From the NCBI GenBank assembly GCA_027484495.1, contig JAIXSW010000068.1, positions 1 through 7,762 on the forward strand: a DNA stretch of 7,762 nucleotides. Direction: 5' to 3'. The notes beneath the pieces are model-generated. The model had not been told where the DNA came from. It did not search any database and worked only from the letters and a program-made list of their open reading frames with translations. Source of the DNA: Gammaproteobacteria bacterium (GTDB taxonomy: Bacteria > Pseudomonadota > Gammaproteobacteria > Enterobacterales > Alteromonadaceae). Positions within the stretch are counted from its first letter, which is position 1. Each line of letters opens with the position of its first letter. Both the position numbers and the translations under genes were made by a program. Shown piece after piece: positions 6,219 through 7,762 of this stretch.

Positions 6219-6307
6219 CAGCAGGACTCCGGTGATTGCATCACAGACTGGCATTGGCCCCAACCTTGTGACAGACTGAAAAGACCAGCCTGATAAAAGG
6301 GAAAATG

Positions 6308-6694
6308 ATGACAGAACTGAAAAAAATCATGCATGTGGAAGATGATCCCTCGATCCAGATGGTGGCCCGGGTGGCACTGGAAGCCGTCGGCCACTTTGAA
6401 GTCTGTACCTGCAGTGGCGGTATGCAGGCGCTGGAGCAATATCCGGTATTTTTGCCACAGTTGATCCTGCTGGACGTGATGATGCCGGGGATGGATGGCC
6501 CCAGTACATTAAAACAACTACAGCAACAATTCGATTTAAGTCAGGTACCAGTCGTGTTTATGACTGCCAAAGTACAATCCAGCGAAATCGAATCCTACAA
6601 AGCGCTCGGCGCCAGTGACGTGGTGGTCAAACCTTTTGACCCTATGACTCTGTCGGAACAAATCCGCCAAATCTGGCAACGTCAGCAACGCTGA
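6308..6694 (+). CDS. Single-domain (CheY-like) response regulator
   Basis: This is a stand-alone receiver domain of 128 residues with no output domain. It is expected to be phosphorylated by a histidine kinase and to act by protein contact in the cytoplasm. The acidic pocket is EDD (11-13). The phospho-acceptor is Asp56 in LLDVMMPGMDG, the switch Thr is Thr86 in FMTAK, and the conserved Lys is Lys108 in VVKPFDP. All key residues are present, so it should be functional. Two start codons stand in tandem (6305 and 6308). I chose 6308 because AAGG (6297-6300) is then seven bases away, but 6305 would only add one Met. No kinase is in the window, so this is an orphan regulator. It is divergent from the methyltransferase (89-base gap, no convincing promoter seen) and convergent with the FHA gene. 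Confidence 0.95.
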   Translation: MTELKKIMHVEDDPSIQMVARVALEAVGHFEVCTCSGGMQALEQYPVFLPQLILLDVMMPGMDGPSTLKQLQQQFDLSQVPVVFMTAKVQSSEIESYKALGASDVVVKPFDPMTLSEQIRQIWQRQQR

Positions 6695-6727
6695 AGCTGC
6701 CAGATCACTGAGCGCAGCCGCGCCGTT

Positions 6728-7705
6728 TTATTGCGCTGCAGGTTCCTGCCGGGCTTCGTCAGTCAGCCGGAATAACTCGGCACTGTCTTTCGTAAACTCG
6801 GCACTGCTGACCGGTTTATTCAAATAAAACGTCAGCGGCATCAGGCTGTTATCGAACCGAGGCTGCAGATTGTTCTGATTTTCAAACAGCAGCGACACGG
6901 CAACTCCCTGCAAACTCAGCAACAAACCGAGGCTGGTCGCCAGAGCGATTTTCTTTAGCGCCGAAATTTGCAACGCCAGATAGAAGTTGGCTGTCAACAA
7001 CATGATCACCAACGAAGTCTGGCCGATATCACGAAGCCACACCACCGCCGTAGCGCCATCCAGACTGAAGTTCAGCACCGTCATTAACGCTTGCCAGCAT
7101 TCCATCATCACCACGACCGCAAAAGTCAGTCCCAGCTGTGGCAAAAAGCGCGCTTCGTGCTGGTTAATCTTCGCCCAAATCGCCAGTAAAGCGGGCCACA
7201 ACGCCAGCCCCAGCATCAGCAGTGGCAGATTCAATAAGTTCCGCGACCAGCGACTTTGCCCCAGTTCCGGCACATTCAGCCAGACACTGAACAATTCCTG
7301 CGCCAATAAAAATAACGCCAGTAACACAATTAATGCCGGATGACCAAACTGCTGAAGGCGTTGTTCCAGGCCGTTGTATGGCAACGCCGGCGGCACCGGG
7401 TGATGTTCATCATAAATTCTGAGCGCCTGCTCACCCAGCCAGCACAACTGGCCGCTTTGTAACTCGGTCGCTTGCGCCACCGGCACCGCGGGTTCAACAA
7501 AACTCCCGTTCAGCGACGCCAGATCCACCAGCTGCCAGCGGCCTTCTTCCGACAAAACCAGCTCAGCATGATGCGGACTAACGTGTTTGTCGTACAACAC
7601 CAAGTCGTTGTTAAAGGCCCGGCCCAGCGCAATACGCGGTTGACCAAACCGATGCCGTTCAATCACTTTGTGCTGTTTATTCAGTACTTCAATAATTACT
7701 GCCAT
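6728..7705 (-). CDS. FHA-domain protein with five predicted membrane helices
   Basis: This is a 325-residue inner-membrane protein. Residues about 1-100 form a forkhead-associated (FHA) phosphothreonine-binding domain: ALGRAFNNDL holds the GR pair (28-29), SPHH (43-46) is the SxxH motif, and NG (66-67) closes the ligand site. A linker (101-120) leads to hydrophobic segments at about 122-143, 157-178, 191-211, 226-248 and 252-274. The final 50 residues are polar. With five helices and a cytoplasmic FHA domain, the tail would lie in the periplasm. FHA proteins usually read Thr phosphorylation by Ser/Thr kinases, but none is visible here. The ATG at 7705 has GGAG seven bases upstream. The membrane part is not a family I recognise, so the function is unknown. 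An upstream frame appears to overlap its start, suggesting an operon continuing past the edge. Its stop is 33 bases from the convergent response regulator. Confidence 0.92.
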   Translation of the reverse strand: MAVIIEVLNKQHKVIERHRFGQPRIALGRAFNNDLVLYDKHVSPHHAELVLSEEGRWQLVDLASLNGSFVEPAVPVAQATELQSGQLCWLGEQALRIYDEHHPVPPALPYNGLEQRLQQFGHPALIVLLALFLLAQELFSVWLNVPELGQSRWSRNLLNLPLLMLGLALWPALLAIWAKINQHEARFLPQLGLTFAVVVMMECWQALMTVLNFSLDGATAVVWLRDIGQTSLVIMLLTANFYLALQISALKKIALATSLGLLLSLQGVAVSLLFENQNNLQPRFDNSLMPLTFYLNKPVSSAEFTKDSAELFRLTDEARQEPAAQ

Positions 7706-7761
7706 GACACAGCTCCGCTGAATTTCTGACTAAAAGCACGGGCAGTGTCCTGACTGACGCC
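7696..7761 (-). CDS. Partial C-terminus of a probable upstream gene
   Basis: On the minus strand a frame enters from the right edge and reads GVSQDTARAFSQKFSGAVSWQ, then TAA at 7696-7698. It would overlap the FHA gene's start by 10 bases, with the FHA ribosome site GGAG inside it, as in coupled operons. Only 21 residues are visible and no family is recognisable. Another frame is also open across most of this stretch, so the call rests on the overlap geometry and an ordinary amino-acid composition. The identity of the gene needs the flanking sequence. Confidence 0.4.
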   Translation of the reverse strand, partial: GVSQDTARAFSQKFSGAVSWQ

Positions 7762-7762
7762 A

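Noticed and set aside
5576..6293. Several plus-strand open frames opposite the methyltransferase.
   Set aside because: They are out-of-frame shadows of the methyltransferase with skewed composition, no ribosome sites and no recognisable motifs.
6232..6307. Promoter for the response regulator between TTGTGA (6266-6271) and TGATAA (6291-6296).
   Set aside because: The spacing is 19 bases and the -10 match is only three of six. Not supportable without mapped starts.
6695..6727. Possible terminator between the response regulator and the FHA gene (GCGC-AGCC-GCGC then CGTTTTA; also GCTGC/GCAGC).
   Set aside because: The stems are only four or five base pairs, and the T run is short and interrupted. 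Too weak to call.

Overview
The window reads as ordinary chromosomal DNA from a gammaproteobacterium. The polyamine enzymes and the two YihG-type acyltransferases resemble those of the enterobacterial, Vibrio, Aeromonas and Alteromonas-type groups. The genus cannot be fixed from sequence alone. Gene density is high, spacing is short, and base composition looks even throughout, with no phage, plasmid, CRISPR or transposase gene. The one mobile-type element is a 126-bp imperfect palindrome of the ERIC/IRU class between speA and the acyltransferase pair.

Layout from left to right. Positions 1-81 hold a 15-bp palindrome and the terminator of speE. speE (spermidine synthase, minus) and speA (biosynthetic arginine decarboxylase, plus) are divergent across a 129-bp gap. 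That gap holds a candidate speE promoter and a terminator-like hairpin with a T-tract just before speA. Behind speA, 241 bp without a gene carry a hairpin lacking a T-tract, the ERIC-like element, and a strong intrinsic terminator abutting the element's right end. Two tandem PlsC/YihG-family acyltransferases (plus) follow, coupled by a TGATG overlap. The second converges on a SAM-dependent methyltransferase (minus), and the two stop codons overlap within the tetranucleotide TTAA. The methyltransferase is divergent from a single-domain CheY-like response regulator (plus). The regulator converges on an FHA-domain membrane protein (minus). A reading frame entering from the right edge probably overlaps the start of the FHA gene by 10 bp.

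How the genes work together. SpeA makes agmatine, which leads to putrescine, and SpeE aminopropylates putrescine to spermidine. The pathway is split here: speB (agmatinase) and speD (the source of decarboxylated SAM) are not in the window. The acyltransferases act on membrane phospholipid precursors. The response regulator and FHA protein look like signalling parts, with no partner kinase visible. I see no convincing novel defence or mobile system. The points most worth a second look are the ERIC-like element with its hairpin arrangement, the speA leader, the tandem acyltransferases, the METTL25/GSTCD-like methyltransferase, and the FHA/five-helix membrane protein.
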